Of a DNA stretch of 64,000 nt, positions 54,927 through 63,880 are shown in pieces (position 1 is the first letter of the stretch; every line of letters starts with the position of its first letter). The stretch lies in NCBI RefSeq assembly GCF_004570865.1, contig NZ_SPQS01000016.1:120354-184353 (forward strand), read 5' to 3'. Source of the DNA: Bradyrhizobium frederickii (GTDB lineage: Bacteria; Pseudomonadota; Alphaproteobacteria; Rhizobiales; Xanthobacteraceae). The position numbers were made by a program, and so were the translations under genes. A model generated the notes under the pieces. That model was not told where the DNA came from. It saw only the letters and a list, made by a program, of their open reading frames with translations, and did not search any database.

Positions 54927-55296
54927 TCGGGTTTCTCCCGACCCCGGCGAAATATTTGCGACGCTCGCACGCGCAAGCGGGATTTTCGCAGCGCAGCACG
55001 ATACATAGCGATTGCTAAGGGGATGATTGTCGAACCGGTCCGACGCGACCAATTCGGCCCATCTGGATAACAGAAAGGACCAGACGGTCAGCCGCGGCCG
55101 GCGTGTTTAGCAAACGATTTTACTGAACGTTCAACAAGTGATTGGGAGCGGGAGAAGCCTGCTCGTCGGCCAAGATCTGCCGTTGCCGCAGAGCGCACCA
55201 GTTTCGCACCAGGAACGATCTCGTCTCGACGCAACGAACGCGATCGAACCCGAACGAAAACGCAGCACAGTCGCCGAAGCTGATCGATATCCCGCG

Positions 55297-55342
55297 GCTC
55301 ATAACGGTCTGGTTGCAGGTTCGAGTCCTGCCGGGCCCACCA
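55297..55342 (+). repeat. 3' half of a CAU-anticodon tRNA (attachment-site-like copy B)
   Basis: Forty-six bases identical to 44286-44331, from the anticodon loop GCTCATAACGGTC to the CGGGCCC-ACCA end. The 5' side of the anticodon stem does not match copy A beyond this point, so the duplication boundary is in the anticodon arm. Downstream similarity continues (see the shared ACCGCACCAGAAACG at 55388-55402 and 44378-44392). Confidence 0.85.
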
Positions 55343-55887
55343 AGAATATCAGTAGCTTACTTGCTCTTCGTTGCCCTCAACGCAACGACCGCACCAGAAA
55401 CGTCCACTCTTCGTTCATGCGCAAGTTCGCGCACCGCGATCCGCTCGATGGCGCTAGACCGACTTGAGTAATGGTGGATGGCTGTGAAAGCACGAAAGCA
55501 AACACCATCGCGCCCGCAATGCGGCTCGAGCCGATGCCGGTATCGACAGGCTTGAATTGCAAGTGCGGAAGGAAGGCATCAAGAGCTGAACGCAGACCGG
55601 TCGGTCTCATTTGGCTGGCGTGTATCAGCGGTGGATGGACTTTGGCCCTAAGCCTTCATGTGAAACCAAGGTCGCGCAGCGCGCCGCCAGTATCGCGTTC
55701 TGTGTTTCGAGTCATTCTTAAACGAGCCGAGCGCTTCGGCCCTGGGTCATCCGTAAACACGCGGGGTAAGCCTTATGCGATCGCCCGCGCCCGATGAGCT
55801 CCCAAATTATTCGACTCGTCGCACGGCGTGCGACATTCGACCATTAAAAGCGTCGCACGAGACCCGCTTTGTTCCGCCGAAGAATCT
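55343..55887. other. Gene-free stretch between two tRNA fragments
   Basis: No gene with a ribosome-binding site and coding pattern was found in this 545-base stretch. Its left end continues the copy B similarity to the DNA after copy A. The rest is unremarkable. Confidence 0.5.
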
Positions 55888-55905
55888 AAAAAAGCCCTTG
55901 CGGGC
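55888..55905 (-). terminator. Rho-independent terminator after tRNA-Lys fragment
   Basis: Minus strand GCCC-GCAA-GGGC followed by six T, 14 bases downstream of the tRNA-Lys 3' end. It is most simply the original terminator of that tRNA gene. Confidence 0.75.
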
Positions 55906-55919
55906 CTCTCTCTTAAGGG

Positions 55920-55970
55920 TGGTGGACAAACCAGGGCTCGAACCTGGGACCCGCTGATTAAGAGTCAGCC
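55920..55970 (-). repeat. 3' half of tRNA-Lys (CTT)
   Basis: On the minus strand, anticodon arm GCTGA-CTCTTAA-TCAGC with anticodon CTT, T arm CCAGG-TTCGAGC-CCTGG, then the 3' acceptor strand and CCA. No D arm or 5' acceptor strand precedes it, so the gene is truncated. With its own terminator at the 3' side, it looks like the distal repeat left by integration at a tRNA-Lys gene. Confidence 0.82.
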
Positions 55971-56195
55971 TCAGGTTGAGAACAATCAATGACTTACTGG
56001 TAGCACTACCGGGCTTATCCGACTGAAAGTGGGCGTTCGTCGCAGTGCTTCATTTCACCGGCTACCGTCCGCGAGAGCAGCTCACGCGGTGGCCTGGAGC
56101 CTTTTCCGTTCCGATTGATCGGATCCTCGGATACCCTATTCTGGCCGCGTCGGCGGAACTGCTGAAGTTGTTAGATGGCTGCATGGAGAGCGGAG

Positions 56196-56966
56196 ATGGG
56201 CCGGCTCGATAAGCAGATGGATCCCTTGCACCCTGCCGCTCATCTGACGACGGCGGATCGCGTCCCTGAGAGTCTAGGGCTTGAGCAAGTCGACACGGCG
56301 TCGTTCGTTGATCCAGCCCGAGAGGAAGCCGCCTCGTCGCCCGCGCATTTTGGGTCGGGCCAGGCAGCGACCGGCGTAACGGGCTCTACCAATTGGATCG
56401 ACCGAGCACGTCACATCTGGCGGCGCCATCTCCAGCGCGATCAACTCCCCCGGACGACCGGTGGGTCGATGGGAAACTTCGAGCGGTGGTTGATCGCACT
56501 GCTGAGCGTCGGCTTCGTCGTGAGTTGCGTTTGCGCGATCATTGTCATCATGCAGGTCAACGCGCGCAAATTGGAGATCGCAACACTGCAACGTGATATC
56601 ATCGCGCTCAAGCTACGCGTAGCCAGGCTCGATCAGATCGCAAGCACCAATGAGATACGCGAAAAGGCAAGCAGTGGAACACCCAAGCCGCCGTCGGAGA
56701 CCCAGCCTGACCAGGCTCCGCTCATCCTGTCACGTGAAGAGATTCAGCTTATCCGAGACCATATCAAGCCTGCACCAGTTGCTGGCCCCGCGACTGAGAC
56801 GATAAAGGTCGGCGATCCCGTCGTGGGAGAAACCGTGCCCTTTTCCTCTCCGATCACGGAGAAGGTGCGGAAACTGCTCGGCGCGCGATTTACTGTCCGC
56901 AATGGCGTTGTTGTCATCCTCCGCAGCGGCAGCCGTCACGCTGATGCTGTGATTGGGCCAAATTGA
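56196..56966 (+). CDS. Single-pass membrane protein with coiled coil, unknown
   Basis: About 256 residues. A disordered N terminus is followed by one membrane helix (LIALLSVGFVVSCVCAIIVI, residues about 98-118), a coiled-coil segment (ATLQRDIIALKLRVARL), a Pro-rich linker and a small C-terminal domain starting LSREEIQLIRDHIKPAP that resembles domains seen in other Bradyrhizobium hypotheticals. ATG 56196 is chosen because GGAGAGCGGAG lies just before it; ATG 56175 is the alternative. Probably an inner-membrane protein with a periplasmic C terminus. Function unknown. Confidence 0.65.
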   Translation: MGRLDKQMDPLHPAAHLTTADRVPESLGLEQVDTASFVDPAREEAASSPAHFGSGQAATGVTGSTNWIDRARHIWRRHLQRDQLPRTTGGSMGNFERWLIALLSVGFVVSCVCAIIVIMQVNARKLEIATLQRDIIALKLRVARLDQIASTNEIREKASSGTPKPPSETQPDQAPLILSREEIQLIRDHIKPAPVAGPATETIKVGDPVVGETVPFSSPITEKVRKLLGARFTVRNGVVVILRSGSRHADAVIGPN

Positions 56967-57003
56967 CGAGAACTGGCCGCGGTCGCAGTAGCCGATCGCC
57001 CCC

Positions 57004-57110
57004 TCAAGGCTGGTTGTTTGGTGGTCTTTCAATGAACCGCCGGCTGCCATTGAGAAACTCTAGATTGTTGGCGATGACCGGATTGCCGGGATGGAGCGAA
57101 TAGGCCGCTT
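57004..57110 (-). pseudogene. 3'-end remnant of a TPR lipoprotein gene
   Basis: Reading the minus strand gives AYSLHPGNPVIANNLEF and FIERPPNNQP followed by a TGA, which is nearly the last 33 residues of the intact gene at 63344-63880. Nucleotide identity to that 3' end is about 84 of 93 (57014-57106 against 63354-63446). Upstream of this the frame leaves the TPR sequence and runs into a stop, so it is a remnant. It lies in the gap before the giant kinase gene. Confidence 0.8.
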
Positions 57111-57394
57111 GCGCGCAAGTGACGGTCAGAACAAGCGATGTGCTGTCAGCCGCTGACGCGCGATAGCGGGATCCAGCCCTCTTTTCGATAGCGCTGAGCG
57201 GGCGTAACCACTGATTGCGAGAAAACCTCTGCAGACGATCCGCGCTACTTCATCGCGATGCTTTGTAAGCCCCAGCTTAGGCTGGGCACGCCTGCCCGTT
57301 TGTGGCAGATTCAGAGCCTAGGAAAGTACCTCCGCACCGGCGTTGGGTCACTTGGAGGCTTCCGGTTGAACCCATGGTTTTCGGTTCGACGCGC

Positions 57395-60300
57395 ATGAAC
57401 AACAGGTTCCAAGTGCTATGGGAGGACGATGCCCGTATCTTTTGCCGGGCTTGCCCGGATTCAAATGCCAGCTCCAGAGCTGTATTGGCGGTACGTCCCA
57501 AGGAAAAATACGCTTCGTCCGGCGTCCTCGATCGGCTGTGGCACGAGTTCGAACTGAAGGACCAGCTGGATGGCGCATGGGCAATGCGGCCGATCGGACT
57601 GGAGTACGACGGCGGTCACCCTGTTCTGCTGCTTGAGTATCCTGGCGGCCAGCCACTTGAGCAGTTGCTTGGCGCACCCATGGACATCGAGCGCTTTCTG
57701 CGACTAGCGATCGGGATCGCGAGCGCCTTGAACAAGGTGCATCAACGCGGCCTCGTTCACAAGGACGTGAAACCGGCGCATATAATGGTAAACTGCGACG
57801 ACGAACGGATCCGCTTCTTCGGATTCGGGATCGCTTCGCGTCTGGCCCGGGAGCGACGCACGCCCGGACCGCCCGAGTTCATCGTGGGCACACTTCCCTA
57901 CATGGCGCCCGAACAGACCGGGTGGATGAACCGCTCGATCGATTTCCGCAGCGACCTCTACTCGCTTGGCGTGACGCTCTATCAAATGCTGACGGGCTCG
58001 CTGCCGTTCGCCGCAGCACATTCGATGGAGTGGGTACATTGCCATATTGCGAGAAAGCCGGTGTCGCCCAGCGTGCGCGTGAGCACCGTACCGGCTGGAA
58101 TCTCGGCCGTAGTACTCAAGCTGCTCGCCAAGTCGGCCGAGGAACGTTATCAGAGCGCGCTCGGCCTCGAGCATGATCTACGCCGCTGCCTGCGTGAATG
58201 TGAAACCGGACGCCGGATCGAAGATTTTGCACTCGGGCAATATGATGCGCCCGACCGACTCCTGATTCCCGAAAAGCTCTATGGAAGAGACCGCGAGATT
58301 GAAATCTTGCTGGGCGCGTTCGACCGCATGCTCAAGTGTGGCGTGCCGGAATTGGTGCTGGTTTCGGGCTATTCCGGCGTCGGCAAGTCCTCAGTGGTCA
58401 ATGAGCTCCATCGTCGGCTTGTTCCGTCACACGGATTGTTCGCATCGGGCAAGTTCGACCAGTACAAGCGCGATATTCCGTATTCCATGCTGGTCGAGGC
58501 ATTTCAGAGCCTCGTGAGGTCCCTTCTGAGCAAGAATGACGTCGAACTTGCGAACTGGCGCCAAGCTTTTCGAAATGCGCTGGGCGCAAATGGCCGACTT
58601 GTCGCCGACCTGATTCCTGAATTGCGGCTGATCATGGGAGAGCAGCCTGCCGTTCCTGATCTCCCGCCACCACAGGCACAAACACGCTTTCGTCACGTAC
58701 TCCGACGCTTCATCGGGGTATTCGCACGTTCCGAGCATCCGTTGGTGCTTTTCCTCGACGATCTTCAATGGGTCGACGCCGCCACGTTGGACCTCGTTGA
58801 GGATCTGCTGACCCGGACCGATCTGCAATACCTGATGCTGATCGGGTCCTTTCGGGACAACGAGGTCGATGACGTCCATCCGTTGCGGCGTTGGCTGCAT
58901 GCCATAGAGAACGCTGGCGCAAACCTCCAACAGATTGTCCTTACGCCGCTTGCCGGCGAACACATTTCGCACCTGATTTCTGATGCTCTAGGCTGCGATT
59001 TGCCGCATGCGGCGCCGCTCGCGCATCTGATCCACGATAAAACGGCCGGCAATCCATTCTTCGTCAATCAGTTCCTCCACGTACTCGCCGCAGAAGGCCT
59101 CGTCCGCTTTGATCATGACGCGAGGTGCTGGTGCTGGGATCTGGATCGCATTCACGCTAAGGGTCACACAGACAACGTCGTGGATTTGATGATCGCAAAG
59201 CTGGCACAGCTGCCGGCTGATACACAGAACACGCTGCAGGAGTTGGCCTGTCTCGGCACTTTCGCCGAAACCACGACACTCTCGATCATCCTCGGGCGCT
59301 CCGAGCAGCAGGTTCATGCGGCGCTCTGGGAGGCGGTTCGCCAGGAATTGATCGAGCAACAGGCCGGCGCCTACAGGTTTGTCCACGACCGCGTACACGA
59401 AGCCTGCTATTCGCTGATTCCGGAGCATCAACGCGCGGCGCTCCATCTGCGAATCGGGCGGCAGTTGCTGGCGCAGACGTTCGGGGAGAAGCGCGAGAAG
59501 GCGATCTTCGCAATCGTCAATCAGCTCAACCGCGGCGCGGCCTTGATCACCTCGCGAGATGAACGCGTGCAGCTTGCGGAACTCAATCTGACAGCCAGCC
59601 TGCGCGCGAGGGCGTCCGCGGCCTACGCAGCATCGCTCAATTACGCCGAAACCGGTGCGGCATTGTTGCCACCCGACCGTTGGGAGCGCTTCCAGCGACT
59701 TGCTTTTTCGCTCGAGTTGCATCGCGCCGAATGCGAGTTCGTGACGGGCGCTGCCGTCGAGGCGGAACAGCGTTTACAGGAGCTGACGACGCGAATCGCG
59801 AGTGCAACCGACCTCGCAGTCGTCGCACGCCGGCTGGTGGATTTGTATACGGCGCTTAGCAAGCCGGACCGCGCGGTTGGCGCCGGTCTCAGCTGTTTGG
59901 AGCAACTCGGGATTCGATGGCTGGCCCACCCAAGCGATGATCACGTCCGACAGGAGTACGAGCGCGTGCGATCTCGCCTCGGACACCGGGCCATCGACGA
60001 GGTGTTGGATCTGCCGCTGATGACGGACCCGCTTGCGCTGGCCATGTTGGATCTTTTGACGGCTCTCATGCCGGCTGCATTCTTCACCGATACGAACCTT
60101 CGCTCGCTCGTGGTCATCAAAGCGGTGGATTTCAGCCTGGAGTGGGGGAACAACGATGCTTCGTGCGTTCCGTACGTCATGTTCGGCGCCCTTGCCGGCG
60201 CCCGCTTCGACGACTATGAGGCGGGGCTTCGATTGAGCCGTATCGGGACTGAGCTGGTCGAGCGGCGCGAATTTTCGCTCGTTCAAGCGCGGACCTACCT

Positions 60301-63268
60301 GAACTATGGCAACCTTGTCCTTTCATGGACAAAGCCCCTCCAGCATGCGCGAGACGCATTTCGCCGCGCATTCGAGGCGGCGAGCAACAGCGGCGATATC
60401 ACTTTCGCGGCTTTCAGCTGCGCCAGCCTGAATACCAATTTGCTTGCGGCGGGCGATCCGCTTGCACAAGCACAACGCGAAGCCGAGCACGGATTGCGGT
60501 TGACCGAGAAAGCGAAATTTGCGCTGATCGGCGACATCATAAAGCCGCAGCTTGGGCTGATCCGGATGCTTCGTGGTCTGACGCGGCCGTTCGGCGCTCT
60601 TCACGACAACCAGTCCGAAGAGCTTCGGTTCGAGCGGCATTTGGCTGCTGATCCGGCACTCGCATTGCCTGAGAGCTGGTACTGGATCCGCAAGCTGCAA
60701 GCATGCTTCTTTGCCGGCGACTATGGGTCGGCCGTTGCCGCCGCGGCCAGGGCTCGGACCCTACCGTGGTCACCACCTCAGCTATTCGAAACGGCGGAAT
60801 ACGAGTTCTATGCGGCACTGTCCCACGCCGCATGCTGGGATTTGGCATCCCGCGAAGAACAGGCAAGGCACTTTGAAGCGCTGATGGCTCACCACCAGCA
60901 ACTCGAACTGTGGGCGCAGAACTGCCCGGAGAACTTTGCGAATCGCGCTGTCCTTGCCGGCGCGGAAATCGCCCGCCTCCAAGGCAGAGAACTTGACGCG
61001 GAGCGTCTCTTTGAACAAGCCATCCGCTCCGCCCGCGGCAACGGCCTCGTCCACCACGAGGGGCTCGCTTACGAATTGGCCGCCCGCTTTTACGGCACGC
61101 GTGGCTTCGAAGAGTTTGCTCGCGTCTATCTGCAAAGGGCGCGCGATTGCTATGTTCGTTGGGGGGCGGACGGCAAAGTGCGGCAACTTGAGGATAACCA
61201 TCCGCACCTCAAGGACGTGAGATCAGAGCCCGGCGCGATGAGCACCATCGGGGCGCCGGTTGAGCATCTCGACCTCGCCACCGTGATCAAGATGTCTGAA
61301 GCGGTGTCAGGCGAGATGGTCTTGGAAAAGCTCATCGAGACGCTCATGCACACAGCCGTTGAACAAGCAGGCGCTGAACGGGGTCTGTTGATCCTGTCGC
61401 ACGAGAACAACGAACTGCGCATCGAGGCGGAAGCCACGACAACCGGCGAGAGAGTGACCGTCGAACTGTGCGATGCAGCGGTGACCGAGGCTCTGGTTCC
61501 GGAATCCGTTCTCTATTACGTGATGCGGACCAGAGAGTGGGCTGTTCTCGAGGATGCGGCCTGCCAGCCTCCTTTTGCTACGGACCCCTACGTTGGTCAG
61601 CGCAAGCCTCGTTCCATTCTATGCTTGCCTCTGATCAACCATGGGAAGCTTATCGGAGTGCTCTACCTTGAGAATACACTGACGCCCCACGTTTTCGCAC
61701 CGGCGAGAGTTGCTGTTCTAAAACTGCTTGCCTCACAAGCGGCAACCGCGCTGGAAAATGCGACTCTGTATCGCGATGTCAGAGAACGCGAAGCAAAGAT
61801 CCGCCGTCTTGTCGACGCAAACGTCATTGGAATCATCATCTGGGAGCTTGAAGGTCCCATTCTGGAGGCCAACGACGCGTTTCTGCGCATCGTGGGCTAC
61901 GACCGTGAGGATCTCGCCTCTGGCCGCTTGCTCTGGACTGCCCTGACACCGCCGGAATGGCTCGACCGCCACGAACGATGGTGGATCCCGGAACTCAAGA
62001 AGATGGGGAGCGTACAGCCGTTCGAGAAAGAGTATTTCCGTAAGGACGGAAGCCGCGTGCCCGTCTTGATCGGAATGGCCGCGTTCGACGAGCAACGAGA
62101 CCAAGGTGTCTCCTTTGTCGTCGACCTGACGGAGCGTAAACGGTCCGAGGAGGCTCTGCGGGAGAGCGAAGAGCGTTTTCGTACTCTCGTACAGTTCTCT
62201 TTCGACGTGTACTGGGAATCAGATGCCAACCATCGCTTCATCCGCCAGGAGTTCGCCGAAACCATTGCTGACGCTCCCGCGTCGGGCTCTGAAATCGGTA
62301 AAACGCGCTGGGAAGTGCCCTACTTGGAGCCCGACGAGGAGGCTTGGCGCAAACATCGGGAGACGCTCGATGCGCACCTGCCGTTCCGCGATTTCGAGCT
62401 CGCGCGCCCTACGCCCGACGGCCGCAAGCGCTACGTCTCCGTCTCCGGGATGCCGGTTTTCGACAAGACCGGGCAGTTCATCGGTTATCGCGGCGTCGGA
62501 CGGCACATCACCGAACAGAAGCTGGCCACGGAGGCCCTGCGCGAGATGCAGACGGAGCTGGCGCATGCCAACCGCCTCGCCACCATGGGCGAACTCACGG
62601 CCTCGATCGCCCATGAAGTGAGCCAGCCGATTGGCGCGGCATCCATGAATGCTGGTGCCGCCGCGCGGTTCCTTGATAGCGACCCACCCGATCTCGACAG
62701 GGTCAGGCAATCACTGGACTGGGTCATGAACGATACGGCGCGCGCCGGCGACATCATCAAGCGAATTCGCGATCTCATCAAAAAAGCACCGCCCCGGAAG
62801 GATAATTTGGATATCAACGAAGCGATACGGGACGTGATTGAGCTTACCCGCGGTGAAGCGATGAAGAACGGCGTCTCGGTTCAGACGGCACTTGCAGACA
62901 GCTTATCGCTTGTGGAGGGCGATCGTGTCCAATTGCAGCAAGTGGTCCTTAATCTGATTGTCAATGCCGTCCAGGCAATGGGCACTGTGGCGGACGACGT
63001 CAGAAGGGTGCTTATCACAACCAGTGAGGTCGGCCCTGACCGTGTTCTTGTCGAGGTGCAGGACTCGGGACCGGGGCTGGCAGTGGAAAATCTCGAGCAC
63101 GTCTTCACCCCCTTTTACACGACGAAGCCCGGCGGACTCGGGGTGGGACTGTCCATCTGCCGTTCGATTATCGAAGCTCATGCCGGGCGCTTGTGGGTGA
63201 CCCCTAACCTGCCCCGCGGCGCGACTTTTCACTTCACCGTGCCGGTAGGTCCCGCAGACGCTTCGTGA
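57395..63268 (+). CDS. Giant hybrid: Ser/Thr-kinase-like, AAA ATPase, GAF, PAS, PAS, histidine kinase
   Basis: About 1957 residues. Order of parts: protein-kinase-like domain (1-265); STAND/AAA-type ATPase with Walker A SGYSGVGKSSVV (about 324) and FLDDLQWVD; a long helical TPR-like region (600-1280); GAF (1297-1450); two PAS domains (1468-1582, 1595-1706); HisKA with SIAHEVSQP (about 1739) and HATPase with NLIVNAVQAM and QDSGPGL (1842-1953). It is a soluble sensor; no response regulator is adjacent. In the kinase-like part the catalytic HRD/N segment is HKDVKPAHIM (Asn replaced by His) and DFG is GFG, so that domain looks non-catalytic. ATG 57395 is a guess; GTG 57302 and ATG 57374 are also open. 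Confidence 0.9.
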   Translation: MNNRFQVLWEDDARIFCRACPDSNASSRAVLAVRPKEKYASSGVLDRLWHEFELKDQLDGAWAMRPIGLEYDGGHPVLLLEYPGGQPLEQLLGAPMDIERFLRLAIGIASALNKVHQRGLVHKDVKPAHIMVNCDDERIRFFGFGIASRLARERRTPGPPEFIVGTLPYMAPEQTGWMNRSIDFRSDLYSLGVTLYQMLTGSLPFAAAHSMEWVHCHIARKPVSPSVRVSTVPAGISAVVLKLLAKSAEERYQSALGLEHDLRRCLRECETGRRIEDFALGQYDAPDRLLIPEKLYGRDREIEILLGAFDRMLKCGVPELVLVSGYSGVGKSSVVNELHRRLVPSHGLFASGKFDQYKRDIPYSMLVEAFQSLVRSLLSKNDVELANWRQAFRNALGANGRLVADLIPELRLIMGEQPAVPDLPPPQAQTRFRHVLRRFIGVFARSEHPLVLFLDDLQWVDAATLDLVEDLLTRTDLQYLMLIGSFRDNEVDDVHPLRRWLHAIENAGANLQQIVLTPLAGEHISHLISDALGCDLPHAAPLAHLIHDKTAGNPFFVNQFLHVLAAEGLVRFDHDARCWCWDLDRIHAKGHTDNVVDLMIAKLAQLPADTQNTLQELACLGTFAETTTLSIILGRSEQQVHAALWEAVRQELIEQQAGAYRFVHDRVHEACYSLIPEHQRAALHLRIGRQLLAQTFGEKREKAIFAIVNQLNRGAALITSRDERVQLAELNLTASLRARASAAYAASLNYAETGAALLPPDRWERFQRLAFSLELHRAECEFVTGAAVEAEQRLQELTTRIASATDLAVVARRLVDLYTALSKPDRAVGAGLSCLEQLGIRWLAHPSDDHVRQEYERVRSRLGHRAIDEVLDLPLMTDPLALAMLDLLTALMPAAFFTDTNLRSLVVIKAVDFSLEWGNNDASCVPYVMFGALAGARFDDYEAGLRLSRIGTELVERREFSLVQARTYLNYGNLVLSWTKPLQHARDAFRRAFEAASNSGDITFAAFSCASLNTNLLAAGDPLAQAQREAEHGLRLTEKAKFALIGDIIKPQLGLIRMLRGLTRPFGALHDNQSEELRFERHLAADPALALPESWYWIRKLQACFFAGDYGSAVAAAARARTLPWSPPQLFETAEYEFYAALSHAACWDLASREEQARHFEALMAHHQQLELWAQNCPENFANRAVLAGAEIARLQGRELDAERLFEQAIRSARGNGLVHHEGLAYELAARFYGTRGFEEFARVYLQRARDCYVRWGADGKVRQLEDNHPHLKDVRSEPGAMSTIGAPVEHLDLATVIKMSEAVSGEMVLEKLIETLMHTAVEQAGAERGLLILSHENNELRIEAEATTTGERVTVELCDAAVTEALVPESVLYYVMRTREWAVLEDAACQPPFATDPYVGQRKPRSILCLPLINHGKLIGVLYLENTLTPHVFAPARVAVLKLLASQAATALENATLYRDVREREAKIRRLVDANVIGIIIWELEGPILEANDAFLRIVGYDREDLASGRLLWTALTPPEWLDRHERWWIPELKKMGSVQPFEKEYFRKDGSRVPVLIGMAAFDEQRDQGVSFVVDLTERKRSEEALRESEERFRTLVQFSFDVYWESDANHRFIRQEFAETIADAPASGSEIGKTRWEVPYLEPDEEAWRKHRETLDAHLPFRDFELARPTPDGRKRYVSVSGMPVFDKTGQFIGYRGVGRHITEQKLATEALREMQTELAHANRLATMGELTASIAHEVSQPIGAASMNAGAAARFLDSDPPDLDRVRQSLDWVMNDTARAGDIIKRIRDLIKKAPPRKDNLDINEAIRDVIELTRGEAMKNGVSVQTALADSLSLVEGDRVQLQQVVLNLIVNAVQAMGTVADDVRRVLITTSEVGPDRVLVEVQDSGPGLAVENLEHVFTPFYTTKPGGLGVGLSICRSIIEAHAGRLWVTPNLPRGATFHFTVPVGPADAS

Positions 63269-63343
63269 TGATCTCCCGATTCCCGTTTACCCTCGCCCGC
63301 GTTCGCTCGAAACGGCCCTTGCCGAGTTCGTAGCCGGTTCTTC

Positions 63344-63880
63344 TTACGGTTGATTGTTTGGCGGCCTTTCAATGAACCGCCGGCTGCCATTGAGAAGTTC
63401 AAGGTTGTTGGCGATGACCGGATTACCAGGATCGAGCGAATAGGCCTTCTCGAACTTCCGTCGCGCCGCACTCAGATTGCCGCGCAGCATGTACGAATAT
63501 CCCTGGTCATTCAGGACTTGCACCGTTTCGCCGCCGAGCCGGATCGCTCGGGCATAGGCCTGATCGGCAAGATCAAATCGACGCAGCTTGTCATAGCTCG
63601 CTGCGAGACCAATCCAGGCGGTGACGTCCTTGGGTGATTTCTCGACGGCGTCCTTGAAATAGCGCTGTGAGAGCCCGTAACTGCCGCGATTGTAATGCTC
63701 CAGCCCCAGCCGCACAGGCTCGTCCGACGGGTAGTACTTGACGTCGGTCGGCTCCTGCACCGGGTCCCCACCCGGCGGCTCGACGGGAGCCACGATGGCA
63801 GCCTCCCTCGTCGTATAGTCACATGCCGCAAGGCCCGGCGCCAGCCAGCAACAGGTCAGCAATAAAATGGCACGTCGCAT
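63344..63880 (-). CDS. TPR-repeat lipoprotein (TadD-like)
   Basis: 178 residues. An N-terminal signal peptide ends LAPGLAACDY, a lipobox with Cys at about 20. Two to three tetratricopeptide repeats follow (LGLEHYNRGSYGLSQRYF, AWIGLAASYDKLRRFDLA, LNDQGYSYMLRGNLSAA). It resembles TadD of tight-adherence pilus systems, which assists secretin assembly; no other tad genes are in the window. Its 3' end is duplicated at 57014-57106 across the giant kinase gene. The last 120 bases of the window hold no gene I can identify. Confidence 0.78.
   Translation of the reverse strand: MRRAILLLTCCWLAPGLAACDYTTREAAIVAPVEPPGGDPVQEPTDVKYYPSDEPVRLGLEHYNRGSYGLSQRYFKDAVEKSPKDVTAWIGLAASYDKLRRFDLADQAYARAIRLGGETVQVLNDQGYSYMLRGNLSAARRKFEKAYSLDPGNPVIANNLELLNGSRRFIERPPNNQP
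63354..63446. repeat. 93-bp direct repeat, right copy (inside TPR lipoprotein gene)
   Basis: This is the right partner of 57014-57106, with about nine differences in 93 bases, mostly at third codon positions of the shared reading frame. The pair brackets 6.2 kb containing only the giant kinase gene. Confidence 0.85.

Noticed and set aside
54702..55296. A coding gene in the leader of the ABC/dha operon
   Set aside because: Short frames exist on both strands, but none has a ribosome-binding site with a coding-like codon pattern. The AT-rich part fits promoter DNA better.
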